The position numbers and the translations under genes were made by a program. 35,143 bases of DNA from Taibaiella sp. GTDB lineage: Bacteria; Bacteroidota; Bacteroidia; Chitinophagales; Chitinophagaceae. The notes under the pieces are model-generated. The model was not told the DNA's origin. It made no database searches and worked only from the letters and a program-made list of their open reading frames with translations. This document shows, piece after piece, positions 7,889 through 15,850 of the stretch (within the stretch, counting starts at the first letter, position 1; each line of letters starts with the position of its first letter). The stretch spans positions 1 to 35,143 of the forward strand of contig JAIOYR010000039.1 in the NCBI GenBank assembly GCA_021740995.1, given 5' to 3'.

Positions 7889-7909
7889 CCCTTCGACAAA
7901 TGCTCAGGG
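7889..7909. repeat. short interspersed repeat of the CCCTTCGACAA...CTCAGGG type
   Basis: The 21-bp unit begins CCCTTCGACAA and ends GCTCAGGG. It closely resembles the CCTGAGCTTGTCGAAGG dispersed repeat that I know from many bacterial genomes, including Bacteroidota. Its minus-strand translation gives the usual LSKG-type peptide, which explains a spurious ORF here. It lies 20 bp before copy B of the structured repeat. Confidence 0.55.
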
Positions 7910-7928
7910 CAGGCTCTGGCGAACGGTC

Positions 7929-7999
7929 TTTGTGTGTTTTTTCGCTGGTCGGAAACTGGCTGCCGTGACCGCCTTAGGTACAACCTAAGCCGAACATGG
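7929..7999 (+). repeat. structured 71-bp repeat, copy B
   Basis: This is the second copy of the 7490-7560 unit, in the same orientation and 439 bp downstream. Its first stem is GCTGGT (7944-7949) with ACTGGC (7955-7960), which contains two G-U pairs if read as plus-strand RNA. The CTTAGG/CCTAAG hairpin and the outer CCGTG/CATGG helix are unchanged. Identity stops sharply after CATGG. It is 33 bp from the 3' end of the minus-strand pseudouridine synthase gene. Confidence 0.75.
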
Positions 8000-8032
8000 G
8001 GAACATCAAGGCGCAACGGTTCAGTAATACAT

Positions 8033-8656
8033 CTAACCCGCCCAGTCATCTATTTTTAATAGTCTAAAAAAACGTTCTTCTTCTATTTCCAGCACCTTGC
8101 CGGGCTCCAGTGTGCCGAGCTCCAGATCTTCTATGGATAGCCTTATAAGCCGCTTACAGGGGTGATTGATAGCTGAAACCATCTTGCGTACCTGATGGAA
8201 CTTGCCTTCGTACAAAGAGATAGACAGCCAGGTGTGCAGGGCATAACTTCTGAATTCGAGCTGGTGAGGAAATAGATTTTGCGGATTTTCAATAATAGAT
8301 ACCTCGCAGGGTGGGGTAATGTATGTTGCGCCTTCTTTTACAATTATTGATACACCTGTTTGCAGCTTCTCCAGACTCTCTGGGCTCACTACGTTTTTTA
8401 CCCTTACCAGATAGATGCGTTTGTGGGGTGTCTTTCCCTGAAAGAGCAGCCTGGTTACTCGTTTGTTGGTAGTGAGTATCAGCAATCCTTCGGAGTGACT
8501 GTCGAGCCTGCCTACGGCATGTATGCCCTCGGGAAAATCGAAGTCAAGTTCGCCAAGCAGACGCACATGCTTACCCGCCGATCCACGGTTCACAAACTGT
8601 GATACCATATCGTAAGGTTTGTTGATAATGAAATATCGGTTGGTATTGGTTATCAT
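8033..8656 (-). CDS. rluE: RluE-like 23S rRNA pseudouridine synthase
   Basis: This 207-aa pseudouridine synthase of the RsuA/RluB/E/F family isomerises a uridine in rRNA. The catalytic motif GRLDSHSEGLLILTTN has its aspartate at D52. FVNRGSAGKH (about 22-31) and FHQVRKMVSAINHPCKRLIR near the end match the family core. There is no N-terminal S4 RNA-binding domain, as in RluE, and the length is close to that enzyme. The exact modified position (E. coli RluE modifies U2457) is carried over from the family and not shown here. It lies downstream of queG on the same strand, across a hairpin-rich spacer. Confidence 0.9.
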   Translation of the reverse strand: MITNTNRYFIINKPYDMVSQFVNRGSAGKHVRLLGELDFDFPEGIHAVGRLDSHSEGLLILTTNKRVTRLLFQGKTPHKRIYLVRVKNVVSPESLEKLQTGVSIIVKEGATYITPPCEVSIIENPQNLFPHQLEFRSYALHTWLSISLYEGKFHQVRKMVSAINHPCKRLIRLSIEDLELGTLEPGKVLEIEEERFFRLLKIDDWAG

Positions 8657-8723
8657 TTGTGGTTTATAGTTTTATTGCCAATGTCATAAACTTAAGGATT
8701 TCTCATATTCCGATCCCTTATTC

Positions 8724-8804
8724 AACCCTTTACGGGTTGGTGTTTTCTATTTTTATTCCGCCGGTTTCACCGGCGGCTATTCATAATTCAAGCCCTCCGG
8801 GCTT
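8724..8804. repeat. three-hairpin intergenic element after queG
   Basis: Three perfect hairpins lie in a row: AACCC/GGGTT (8724-8738), CCGCCGGT/ACCGGCGG (8758-8776, loop TTC) and AAGCCC/GGGCTT (8790-8804, loop TCC). The element abuts the queG stop. It resembles dispersed extragenic palindromes common in Bacteroidota and may also protect or end the queG transcript. Confidence 0.6.
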
Positions 8805-8806
8805 AC

Positions 8807-9748
8807 TTAAATTAATGAGATTGGTTTTATTGCCTTTATGTTCCTTTGTATTCCTTTCCATTTAGCCCGCTTCAAGGGTGAGTTTTTGAATACTTTATTA
8901 AAAGCCTCTTCTGTCATTTGCTCCCATTCCATCAGCGATAGGTTGAGCACTTCGGGTATAGGTGTGAAATTGGGCTCATTATGTGGTTTGGAAAAGCGGT
9001 TCCAGGGGCATACATCCTGGCATATATCGCAGCCAAACATCCAGCCCTCCATTTTGCTGTGCATTTCGGTGGGTATCAGTGCGTCTTTGAGCTCTATGGT
9101 GAGGTAGGAGATACATTTGCTGCCATCTACCTCTGCCGGCGATACGATAGCCTGTGTGGGGCATTCATCCACACAACGGGTGCAGGTGCCGCAATGGTTG
9201 GTAGTGAATGGTGCATCTGCTACCAGGTGAAGATCGCTGATAAGGGTAGCTATAAAGAAAAAAGAGCCGGAGCTGCGAGTGAGCATGTTGCCGTTTTTGC
9301 CTATCCAGCCCAGGCCGCTGCGCACCGCCCAGCTACGCTCCAGCACCGGTGCGCTATCTACAAATCCGCGCCCGTCTACAGCGCCTATATTGGTGGTGAT
9401 GAAGGCAAGTAGTTTATTTAGTTTTTCTCTGATGACAAAGTGGTAATCTGTGCCATAGGCATACTTTGCAATTTTGGGGGCGTTCGGCACCTGCTGCTCA
9501 GCGGGGTAATAGTTGAGCAATAATGTAATAACCGACCGGGCGCCGGGCACCAGCTTGCGTGGGTCTACCCGCAGGTCGAAGTGGTTTTCCATGTATTGCA
9601 TACCTCCGTGATGACCTTTATTAAGCCATTTCTCCAATCGTCGGGCATCATCATCGAGCGGTTCAGCCAGGGCTATGCCACAGGAGCTGAAGCCAAGTCG
9701 CAATGCCTCGGCTTTGATGAGTGCTGTATTTTTTTCTATTTGAAGCAA
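8807..9748 (-). CDS. queG: epoxyqueuosine reductase
   Basis: The 313-aa cytosolic iron-sulfur and cobalamin-dependent enzyme performs the last step of queuosine synthesis, reducing epoxyqueuosine in tRNA to queuosine. The likely catalytic aspartate is D131 in [13 protein letters not shown]. Two [4Fe-4S] clusters are predicted from C186, C189, C192 and C196 ([13 protein letters not shown]) together with C240, C243 and C247 ([12 protein letters not shown]) and a further Cys at 212. The length is slightly shorter than E. coli QueG (379 aa), as is common where the C-terminal HEAT repeats are absent. It is followed by hairpins and then the RluE-like gene, both acting on RNA. Confidence 0.95.
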   Translation of the reverse strand: MLQIEKNTALIKAEALRLGFSSCGIALAEPLDDDARRLEKWLNKGHHGGMQYMENHFDLRVDPRKLVPGARSVITLLLNYYPAEQQVPNAPKIAKYAYGTDYHFVIREKLNKLLAFITTNIGAVDGRGFVDSAPVLERSWAVRSGLGWIGKNGNMLTRSSGSFFFIATLISDLHLVADAPFTTNHCGTCTRCVDECPTQAIVSPAEVDGSKCISYLTIELKDALIPTEMHSKMEGWMFGCDICQDVCPWNRFSKPHNEPNFTPIPEVLNLSLMEWEQMTEEAFNKVFKNSPLKRAKWKGIQRNIKAIKPISLI

Positions 9749-9799
9749 GGAGAATTTTTAAGCTGTAAAATTATCAATATTGTTTTGCAATGCCGGCAA

Positions 9800-9943
9800 G
9801 CAGGCCTGCTCTTTTTCGGCGGGACTGATAATGTCAAGGATTATTACTTACCCGTAGCTTTACCACCTCTACCTATCGGCAGACAGGCCGGCTGTAAAAA
9901 AGACTTCGCTTTTTTACAGCATCCTCCCGCTGAAAAATGCGGG
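9800..9943. repeat. palindrome-rich intergenic repeat block
   Basis: The block holds GCAGGCCTGC (9800-9809), a perfect 12-bp stem GCTGTAAAAAAG/CTTTTTTACAGC (9891-9902 with 9909-9920) and CCCGC/GCGGG (9926-9930 with 9939-9943). The part CTATCGGCAGACAGGC resembles dispersed repeats I associate with Bacteroidota genomes. It is probably a mobile or REP-type relic; no coding sequence is present. Confidence 0.5.
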
Positions 9944-10047
9944 ACAGGCTCTCCTGAAAAAAGGCGGGGAATTCCCTTATTTTCTACCCGCGACCTTTAC
10001 ACATGTCATGTAATTTATGCAACTATTTTCAGCATTTGTAAGAAATA

Positions 10048-10084
10048 AAAAAGGATAGATGTATCAGCTACATCCATCCTTTTT
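10048..10084 (-). terminator. terminator of ilvE
   Basis: AAAAAGGAT-A-GATGTA (10048-10063) pairs with TACATC-C-ATCCTTTTT (10069-10084) with one mismatch and a 5-nt loop. On the minus strand the stem ends in U residues directly downstream of the ilvE stop codon, 23 bp away. Confidence 0.8.
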
Positions 10085-10106
10085 GGTTTTATGATTTTAT
10101 TTTATT

Positions 10107-11177
10107 CTAAACAGTTACCATCCAGTTGTGTGTGTCTGCTTTGCGGCCATAGCGTATATCGGCGAGCTCTTGCTTCAGCCAGTTGGCAACATCCCATGTT
10201 TCTATAGGTGGTAGCAGCATTTTGTCGTCGTGGTAGGTGAGTGCATATATAGGAGCAATAGACGCTGCCGTGCCGGTACCGAAGGCTTCCTTTAGGCGGC
10301 CTTCGTGGGAAGCAGTTTGCAGTTCTCCTATAGTAATAGGACGCTCCTCGACCGTTATTCCTTTTTCTTTGAGTAAGGTGATAACACTGTCTCTTGTTAC
10401 CCCTGCCAGTATGGTGTCTTCTGTGATGGGGGGGGTAACTACGGTGTCGCCAATGACAAAGAATACATTCATGGTGCCAATTTCCTGAACATACTTGTGT
10501 TCAAAACCATCGGTCCACAATATCTGGTCATAGCCCATTTCTTTTATCTTCATGGTAGGGTACATGCTCATACCATAGTTGCCGGCGGCTTTGGTGAAAC
10601 CTATGCCACCGGGGAACGCTCTTACATATTGGTCTTGTACATAGATAGAAACCGGCTTATTGTAGTAAGGGCCAGCAGGGCTGGTAATGATAATAAACAT
10701 GAATTTCTCGGCGGGGCGCACACCTATAAACTCATCTATAGCCAGCATAAAGGGGCGTATATAGAGCGAAGTGTCTTCGGAGGTGGGGATCCAGTTTCGG
10801 TCCAGATTTACCAGCTCTCGCAGGCCATCTATAAAAATTTCTTCGGTGATATGCGGCATTGCCATACGCTCAGCAGAGCGGTTCATGCGTTTCCAGTTGT
10901 CGCGAGGTCTGAATATTATTGGTTCACCATCAGCGGTTTTGTATGCCTTAATACCTTCAAAGATTGCCTGACCATAGTGCATAAAAGTAGTAGCAGGACT
11001 GAGTGATAAATTGTTGTATGGCATGATTTGTGGTTGCTGCCATGCACCGTTTTCGTAATAAGCTACCAGCATGTGGTCTGAGTAGTTTTTACCGAACTGG
11101 ATATTAGCCATATCCACTTCGTCTATCCGGCTTTCGCTTATTTTATTCACCTTAATGTCCTTTGATACTACACTCAT
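10107..11177 (-). CDS. ilvE: branched-chain amino acid aminotransferase
   Basis: This 356-aa PLP-dependent class IV aminotransferase interconverts leucine, isoleucine and valine with their 2-oxo acids, using glutamate/2-oxoglutarate. The PLP lysine is about K196 in GGIGFTKAAGNYG, followed by the conserved EIGTMNVFFV block and a TGTAA phosphate-binding region (GTGTAASIAP). Length and motif order fit the type II (eukaryote-like BCAT) form usual in Bacteroidota. It is a single gene with its own terminator. The plus strand upstream leads to a divergent hypothetical. Alternative start at M23 is possible, but the first Met gives the usual length. Confidence 0.95.
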   Translation of the reverse strand: MSVVSKDIKVNKISESRIDEVDMANIQFGKNYSDHMLVAYYENGAWQQPQIMPYNNLSLSPATTFMHYGQAIFEGIKAYKTADGEPIIFRPRDNWKRMNRSAERMAMPHITEEIFIDGLRELVNLDRNWIPTSEDTSLYIRPFMLAIDEFIGVRPAEKFMFIIITSPAGPYYNKPVSIYVQDQYVRAFPGGIGFTKAAGNYGMSMYPTMKIKEMGYDQILWTDGFEHKYVQEIGTMNVFFVIGDTVVTPPITEDTILAGVTRDSVITLLKEKGITVEERPITIGELQTASHEGRLKEAFGTGTAASIAPIYALTYHDDKMLLPPIETWDVANWLKQELADIRYGRKADTHNWMVTV

Positions 11178-11235
11178 AATGAACTATTTAATATTTGTGT
11201 GAAAATGTTAAGGAAGCTATGTAGCCATCCTTCCT

Positions 11236-11243
11236 TACTTTTG
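11236..11243 (+). promoter_or_regulatory. -7 box TACTTTTG
   Basis: An exact TAnnTTTG match lies 118 bp before the start of the 154-aa hypothetical. No good -33 TTTG at the usual spacing is visible, so the call is tentative. Confidence 0.35.
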
Positions 11244-11360
11244 TACAAAGAAACAACTTTTTTTGAGGAATTTATCCCAATACGGGCGTTACAGCAGTTT
11301 TAGAAAACCATTAACTTACTACTTTTCAGGAACACCAATAAGACCAACGGACAGAACAAT

Positions 11361-11825
11361 ATGCATCTTATCAATTCAAAGATTGTAGGTAGGGAACATG
11401 ACATTTTATGGCAGGATATTTCTGCGTTGATTGATGGTATGCCTCCCAAGCCAGTATTGGTACTAGCAGTAACCCACAGCAATGAAGAGCAGGAGCAGCT
11501 GATAAAAATGCTGGAGGCATGTAAGCTGACACCCGACCAGTATAATATAGTCTTGATAGGGAGTCAGCAAAACGTTGCCTGGCATCAGCTTCGGCACAGG
11601 TTGAATCCGTACATCGTTTTTTTAATCGGTGTACTGCCGGTTCAGTTGGGTGTTTCTGCTTTATTTAAGCTTAGTGAGCCAAATCATTTTTACGATACTA
11701 TATGGCTACCGGCGCCGCCACTAAGTGATATTGGGCAACATGAACCCGTAAAAAGGCATTTGTGGTCTGCGGGTATGAAGCCAATTTTTATCGATAAATT
11801 ATATGGTGAAATTTTATGCCATTAA
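11361..11825 (+). CDS. conserved hypothetical protein (154 aa)
   Basis: This is a soluble alpha/beta protein. It has a helix with VLVLAVTHSNEEQEQLIKML at about residues 32-51, a LIGSQQN turn, and a C-terminal block with NHFYDTIWLPAPPLSDI followed by HLWSAGMKP. The layout of a Rossmann-like fold and a proline-rich strand repeats the pattern of a small Bacteroidota protein family that I know only as hypothetical. No signal peptide or membrane segment is seen. It is divergent from ilvE and 87 bp before oxyR, which has its own promoter. I cannot assign a function; a DNA-polymerase accessory role is conceivable but unsupported. Confidence 0.7.
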   Translation: MHLINSKIVGREHDILWQDISALIDGMPPKPVLVLAVTHSNEEQEQLIKMLEACKLTPDQYNIVLIGSQQNVAWHQLRHRLNPYIVFLIGVLPVQLGVSALFKLSEPNHFYDTIWLPAPPLSDIGQHEPVKRHLWSAGMKPIFIDKLYGEILCH

Positions 11826-11861
11826 TTTTTAACAATAAAACAACGTTAGAATCCTATAGAT

Positions 11862-11893
11862 TTTGACTATATCATTTTTTAATTGTATGTTTG
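11862..11893 (+). promoter_or_regulatory. oxyR promoter (-33 TTTG, -7 TATGTTTG)
   Basis: TTTG (11862-11865), a 20-bp spacer and TATGTTTG (11886-11893) match the Bacteroidota consensus TTTG-N19-21-TAnnTTTG. Transcription would begin near 11898-11900, downstream of the TTG at 11883, so it supports the ATG at 11913 as the oxyR start. Confidence 0.7.
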
Positions 11894-11912
11894 CAGTCTT
11901 ATTCCTTCACTT

Positions 11913-12869
11913 ATGACCATCACACAATTAGAATATGTAGTAGCCGTAGCCACCTATAGAAGTTTTGTAGCCGCTGCAGAGAAATGTTTTGTAACACAGC
12001 CCACGCTAAGTATGCAGATACAGAAGCTGGAAGATGAGCTGGGTGTAAAGATTTTTGACCGAAACAAACACCCCATAGCTGTTACCGACATGGGCGCAAT
12101 AATAGTGAAGCAGGCACAGACTGCTCTGGCAGAGTGTGAGCGGGTGCATGAGCTCATACAGATGCAGCAGCAGACATTGTCCGGAACTTTCAGGTTTGCA
12201 GCTATACCTACCGTTGCACCCAATATTTTGCCCTCCCTGCTCGAAAACTACTCCAAGGCTTTCCCAAATATGAAACTGGTGGTGCAGGAGATGGAAACAA
12301 ACCGTATCATTACGGCACTGCGAAACAATGAAATAGATGCAGCATTGCTCAGCACTCCGCTAGAGGAGTCGGGTATAAAAGAATATCCTTTGTTTTATGA
12401 GCCATTTGTGGGCTATTTCAGCGAAGGAGAAGAGGCATTGAAAAAGCGTATGATTTTACCTGAAGATATTTCTCTGGATCGTATATGGCTGCTCAATGAA
12501 GGGCATTGTATGCGCAACCAGATAATAAATCTTTGCAGCGACCAGATACAAAAACTACAGTCTGAGCGCCCCTATCGCTACGAGTCGAGCAATGTGGAAA
12601 CACTGAGGAAGATGGTAGAGAAAAACGGAGGTATGGCTATCTTGCCTGAGCTTGCTACCCTTGAGTTCAACGAAGACCAAATAGAGCACATCCGTTATTT
12701 TGAATTACCTGAGCCGGTACGTGAGATAAGTCTGGTAACCAGCAGCTATTTTGTGAAAGACAGTGTATTGCAAAGCCTGATGGACGAGATACTGAAACTA
12801 ATACCCGAAAAAATGAGGGTGCAAAAGAAAAACCGAAAAGTGCTGCGTATACAGAGTGCAAAGCTGTAA
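11913..12869 (+). CDS. oxyR: LysR-type peroxide regulator OxyR
   Basis: The 318-aa LysR-family activator has an N-terminal winged helix-turn-helix (TQPTLSMQIQKLEDELGVKIF) and a C-terminal regulatory domain. Counted from the ATG at 11913 (start ...MTITQLEY), the two cysteines of GHCMRNQIINLC fall at C199 and C208, the positions of the redox pair in E. coli OxyR. This strongly supports hydrogen-peroxide sensing by disulfide formation. The upstream TTG start would put the first residues inside the promoter, so it is rejected. Likely targets include katA in this window. The gene runs tail-to-tail with mltG. Confidence 0.93.
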   Translation: MTITQLEYVVAVATYRSFVAAAEKCFVTQPTLSMQIQKLEDELGVKIFDRNKHPIAVTDMGAIIVKQAQTALAECERVHELIQMQQQTLSGTFRFAAIPTVAPNILPSLLENYSKAFPNMKLVVQEMETNRIITALRNNEIDAALLSTPLEESGIKEYPLFYEPFVGYFSEGEEALKKRMILPEDISLDRIWLLNEGHCMRNQIINLCSDQIQKLQSERPYRYESSNVETLRKMVEKNGGMAILPELATLEFNEDQIEHIRYFELPEPVREISLVTSSYFVKDSVLQSLMDEILKLIPEKMRVQKKNRKVLRIQSAKL

Positions 12870-12929
12870 AGAACTTCTTGTTACAGCCATTGTATGCTGC
12901 TGACTGTAAAATGCCAATAATAAACGTTT

Positions 12930-13967
12930 TTAATGTATTCCTCTTGCATCCAGTGCTTTGCGGTAAGCATTTGCGTTTCGTATTTGCTCCTCAAACGTGC
13001 TGGCAAATGCGGAGTATCCGCTGAAATCAGCCTTGGCGCAGAAGTATAAGTAGGATGTTTTAGGAGCATCCAGTACTGCATTTACAGAGCTGAGAGAGGG
13101 AGTGCAGATGGGACCTGGTGGTAAGCCGGGATACATATAGGTATTGTAGGGCGAGTCATATTTTAGCATAGCACCTGTTATTCTTCTTATTCCAAAGTCA
13201 CCGATTGCAAATTTCACAGTAGGGTCTGCTTGCAGGGGCATCCCTATCCTTAATCTGTTGAGGTACACACTTGCTATTTTGGGTTTATCGCCCGTCATGT
13301 TCGTTTCTTCATCTACTATCGAGGCAATTATCACCACTTTTACGGGTGTGAGCCCATGAGCAGTTGCCTTTTTTACCCGTTCTTTGTTCCAGAAGCGCGC
13401 ATGGTTTTTCTGTATTTTGCGTAGCGCTTTTTCGGCGGGTGTATTCCAGAAAAATTCGTAGGTATCCGGTATGATCAAAGCCATTACGGTGCCGGTATCT
13501 ACCCCAAATTCAGACAGGAATGCCGCATCGCCCAGCAGCCGCCACAGATCAGTGGAATCCGCTTCGAGGTTAGTAGCCAGTAGTCTCACAAAATCTGTTT
13601 TGGTACGCAGTCGGTTGATTACCAGTTTTACAGGAGCCTGCTTGCCCGACCGCAACATACGGGCAATAGAGTAATTGCTCATGCCTTTCTTTATCTTGTA
13701 TCTGCCGGCATGTATATTTTCGGGCAGTTTCAGGGCTTTGGCTACCAGTTCGAAGGTCTTCATGTCGGCTATCATGCCGCTGCTTTCCAGCGTTTCTAAT
13801 ACATGTTCATAAGTGGCATCGGTATGCACATACAGATACTCATCTTTAGTAAATGCCCGGGTATTAGGACCGAAAATGATGTAAAAACCTATAGCCCCTA
13901 TAGCAGCTATGATGAGTAACAAAAATAGTGTCGAGTTTACTACCTTTTTCTTTTTTGCCCGAGCCAT
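12930..13967 (-). CDS. mltG: endolytic murein transglycosylase MltG
   Basis: This 345-aa YceG-family membrane protein cuts nascent peptidoglycan glycan strands and so ends their synthesis at the inner membrane. A single transmembrane helix follows a lysine-rich cytosolic head (MARAKKKKVVN, helix about residues 12-33). The conserved catalytic block is IVDEETNMTGDKPKIASVYL with the active glutamate in DEE. It is followed by LNRLRIGMPLQADPTVKFA and YDSPYNTYMYPGLPPGPI. The ATG at 13967 is preferred over the one six codons upstream, because the lysine-rich head follows it directly. The gene ends 60 bp from oxyR. Confidence 0.93.
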   Translation of the reverse strand: MARAKKKKVVNSTLFLLLIIAAIGAIGFYIIFGPNTRAFTKDEYLYVHTDATYEHVLETLESSGMIADMKTFELVAKALKLPENIHAGRYKIKKGMSNYSIARMLRSGKQAPVKLVINRLRTKTDFVRLLATNLEADSTDLWRLLGDAAFLSEFGVDTGTVMALIIPDTYEFFWNTPAEKALRKIQKNHARFWNKERVKKATAHGLTPVKVVIIASIVDEETNMTGDKPKIASVYLNRLRIGMPLQADPTVKFAIGDFGIRRITGAMLKYDSPYNTYMYPGLPPGPICTPSLSSVNAVLDAPKTSYLYFCAKADFSGYSAFASTFEEQIRNANAYRKALDARGIH

Positions 13968-14057
13968 GGTGCTAATATAATTCAATTGTTTGAATGGCAG
14001 GAATACAGAACAATTTCAGCCTGATGATTATCATGGTGTATGTAGTACCAATAACGT

Positions 14058-14065
14058 TAACTTTG
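14058..14065 (+). promoter_or_regulatory. -7 box TAACTTTG
   Basis: An exact TAnnTTTG match lies 21 bp before the ATG of the barrel protein at 14087. There is no clear -33 box, so only the -7 element is supported. Confidence 0.4.
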
Positions 14066-14086
14066 CGGCGATAATAAATACGGTTA

Positions 14087-14956
14087 ATGAAATACGGAAA
14101 TTTGGCGTTGCGTTGGTCTTTTGTTTTGATGTTGTCTCTGGTAAGTATCATAAAGCTCTCTGCTCAGTCTGCAGAAAAACCAAAAAAAACAGGTTCAATA
14201 TACTTTAGTTGGGGCTATAATACTGAGTGGTATACCCGCTCTACAGTAAGTGTAAAACAGGCGTCACTAGGCAATGATTTTAAGCTAAACGATGTAAGGG
14301 CGCACGATAACCGCGGGTGGGATTATAAGTTGTTGCATCAGGATTTTACTATACCGCAATACAACTACCGGCTTGGATACTATTTCAACGAAAAACAGGA
14401 TCTGGCATTTGAAATCAATTTTGATCATACCAAGTACATCATCACACAGGGGCAAACAGTGAATCTAACAGGCAAGCTAAATAATACATCTGTGAATACG
14501 AACATAGTGTTCAGTAAGCAGAATGGCTTTTTTTACTACCTCAACAATGGTGCTAATTTCCTGTTGTTCAACCTTGTGAAAAGGGTAGGGTTGTACACTA
14601 CTCCCGACAGGAAGTTTTATGTAGACCTTACCGGCAAGGCTGGTATAGGTCCGGTAATTCCACATGTGGAGAATAGTTTCTTTGGTTTGCTGAATAACAA
14701 GGGCTTTCAGATAGGTGGCTGGAATACAGGACTTGAAACGGCGTTACGGGTCACCGTGATGCGATATGCTTACCTGGAGTTTGCGCAAAAAGTAGATTAT
14801 GCCCGTTACAGCAATCTGAAAGTATATGAGGGCAGGGCAAAACAGAGTTTTGGAACTTATGAACTCATATTGAGTGCAGGGGCCATTATTCCTACTTCGA
14901 AAAACAATCCGCTATTTCAACCAAAAGCGAAGGAGGAATCTCTGAAGCCTGAATAG
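14087..14956 (+). CDS. outer membrane beta-barrel protein
   Basis: The 289-aa protein begins with a signal peptide (WSFVLMLSLVSIIKLSAQS, cleavage likely after SAQ at about residues 25-27). The rest is a series of amphipathic strands with alternating aromatic residues, for example YNTEWYTRSTVSV, YNYRLGYYFNEKQDLAFEI and LEFAQKVDYARYSNLKVYEG, and a glycine-ended strand pattern near LILSAGAIIP. This is typical of a 12-to-14-strand outer-membrane barrel of unknown cargo. The tail is proline- and lysine-rich. It is divergent from mltG. No more precise function can be read. Confidence 0.8.
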   Translation: MKYGNLALRWSFVLMLSLVSIIKLSAQSAEKPKKTGSIYFSWGYNTEWYTRSTVSVKQASLGNDFKLNDVRAHDNRGWDYKLLHQDFTIPQYNYRLGYYFNEKQDLAFEINFDHTKYIITQGQTVNLTGKLNNTSVNTNIVFSKQNGFFYYLNNGANFLLFNLVKRVGLYTTPDRKFYVDLTGKAGIGPVIPHVENSFFGLLNNKGFQIGGWNTGLETALRVTVMRYAYLEFAQKVDYARYSNLKVYEGRAKQSFGTYELILSAGAIIPTSKNNPLFQPKAKEESLKPE

Positions 14957-15028
14957 TAGTTTTTTAGTGCCTTTTACTTTTTGATTTCCGGTTTTATAAT
15001 GTAACTTGCAGCGTAAATTTTAGCAAAC

Positions 15029-15178
15029 ATGAACCAAATGATTCTTAGTGCTTTTTATGATACCGTAAATGAAAGTGTAGGTCCTACTCTTACCTATTTG
15101 TTTCTGATACTATTGACCATTGAGTTTTTATACGTTAGTTTTAAGTACACCAGCACTTCGGACGATAAGGACAAATAA
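15029..15178 (+). CDS. small membrane peptide upstream of pdxH (49 aa)
   Basis: ATG at 15029 and TAA at 15176-15178 encode a peptide with one hydrophobic segment at about residues 19-38 (PTLTYLFLILLTIEFLYVSF), preceded by a polar N-terminus and followed by a charged tail (SDDKDK). This is a normal layout for a small single-pass membrane protein. It ends 6 bp before the TTG start of pdxH. A translation-coupled pair is therefore possible. I do not recognise the family and a chance ORF is not excluded, but the DNA upstream (14957-15028) has no other candidate gene. Confidence 0.5.
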   Translation: MNQMILSAFYDTVNESVGPTLTYLFLILLTIEFLYVSFKYTSTSDDKDK

Positions 15179-15184
15179 CTGACC

Positions 15185-15838
15185 TTGGCTGAGCCACCAA
15201 TCAATATTGCCGATATCCGTATGGATTATATGCTAGCTGCGCTGGATGAAGCACATGCTGGTGATAATCCATTGGTCTTTTTTACTCAATGGTTTAAAGA
15301 GGCAGAGGCGGCGCAAATCACAGAGATAAATGCAATGACACTGGCTACCGCCGACGCTGCCGGCAGGCCTCATGCCCGTATCGTGTTGCTAAAAGGCCTG
15401 GACGAAAGGGGATTTGTTTTTTTTACCAATTATGATAGTGCAAAAGGTAGCGATATAGCTGCCAACCCACAGGTGTCTTTGCTCTTTTTCTGGAAGGAGC
15501 TGGAAAGGCAGGTGCGTATAGAGGGTGTGATTGAAAAAGTGCCTGCATCTGACAGCGATATCTATTTCCAATCGAGGCCGGCAGCCAGCCGGATAGGAGC
15601 ATGGGCCTCTCCCCAAAGCACCCAGATACCTCACAGGAATATACTGGATCTCAATTATGCCCGCTACGAGCAAGAGTTTTCGGGTATAGACATTCCACGT
15701 CCTCCACATTGGGGTGGTTATATAGTAATACCGCAGCGTATAGAGTTTTGGCAGGGTCGCAGCAGCCGCATGCACGACCGCTTGCTGTTTGTGCTAAACG
15801 GTGCCGGCGGATGGGACAGATCGAGGCTGGCACCATAA
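15185..15838 (+). CDS. pdxH: pyridoxamine 5'-phosphate oxidase
   Basis: The 217-aa FMN enzyme oxidises pyridoxamine- and pyridoxine-phosphate to pyridoxal 5'-phosphate, supplying the cofactor of IlvE in this window. The family features are ADIRMDYMLAALDE at the N-terminus, NAMTLATADAAGRPHARIVLL (FMN contact strands), GSDIAANPQVSLLFFW, and the signature RIEFWQGRSSRMHDR at the C-terminus, ending RLAP as is typical. The start is TTG at 15185: an upstream in-frame stop at 15176 rules out an earlier one, and the next ATG (15221) would remove the conserved ADIRMDY segment. Confidence 0.92.
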   Translation: MAEPPINIADIRMDYMLAALDEAHAGDNPLVFFTQWFKEAEAAQITEINAMTLATADAAGRPHARIVLLKGLDERGFVFFTNYDSAKGSDIAANPQVSLLFFWKELERQVRIEGVIEKVPASDSDIYFQSRPAASRIGAWASPQSTQIPHRNILDLNYARYEQEFSGIDIPRPPHWGGYIVIPQRIEFWQGRSSRMHDRLLFVLNGAGGWDRSRLAP

Positions 15839-15850
15839 GCGACACAAATA

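Larger units (their letters stand above)
9749..10106. other. 358-bp spacer between ilvE and queG
   Basis: No gene is seen. The spacer carries the palindrome-rich block described at 9800-9943 and the ilvE terminator at 10048-10084. The queG promoter should lie near 9750-9830 on the minus strand, but I see no clear box. Confidence 0.6.

Noticed and set aside
7867-8049. 60-codon minus-strand ORF rich in Arg and Pro
   Set aside because: It overlaps copy B of the structured repeat and the dispersed CCCTTCGACAA repeat. Its LSKG-type peptide is the usual artefact of translating that repeat.
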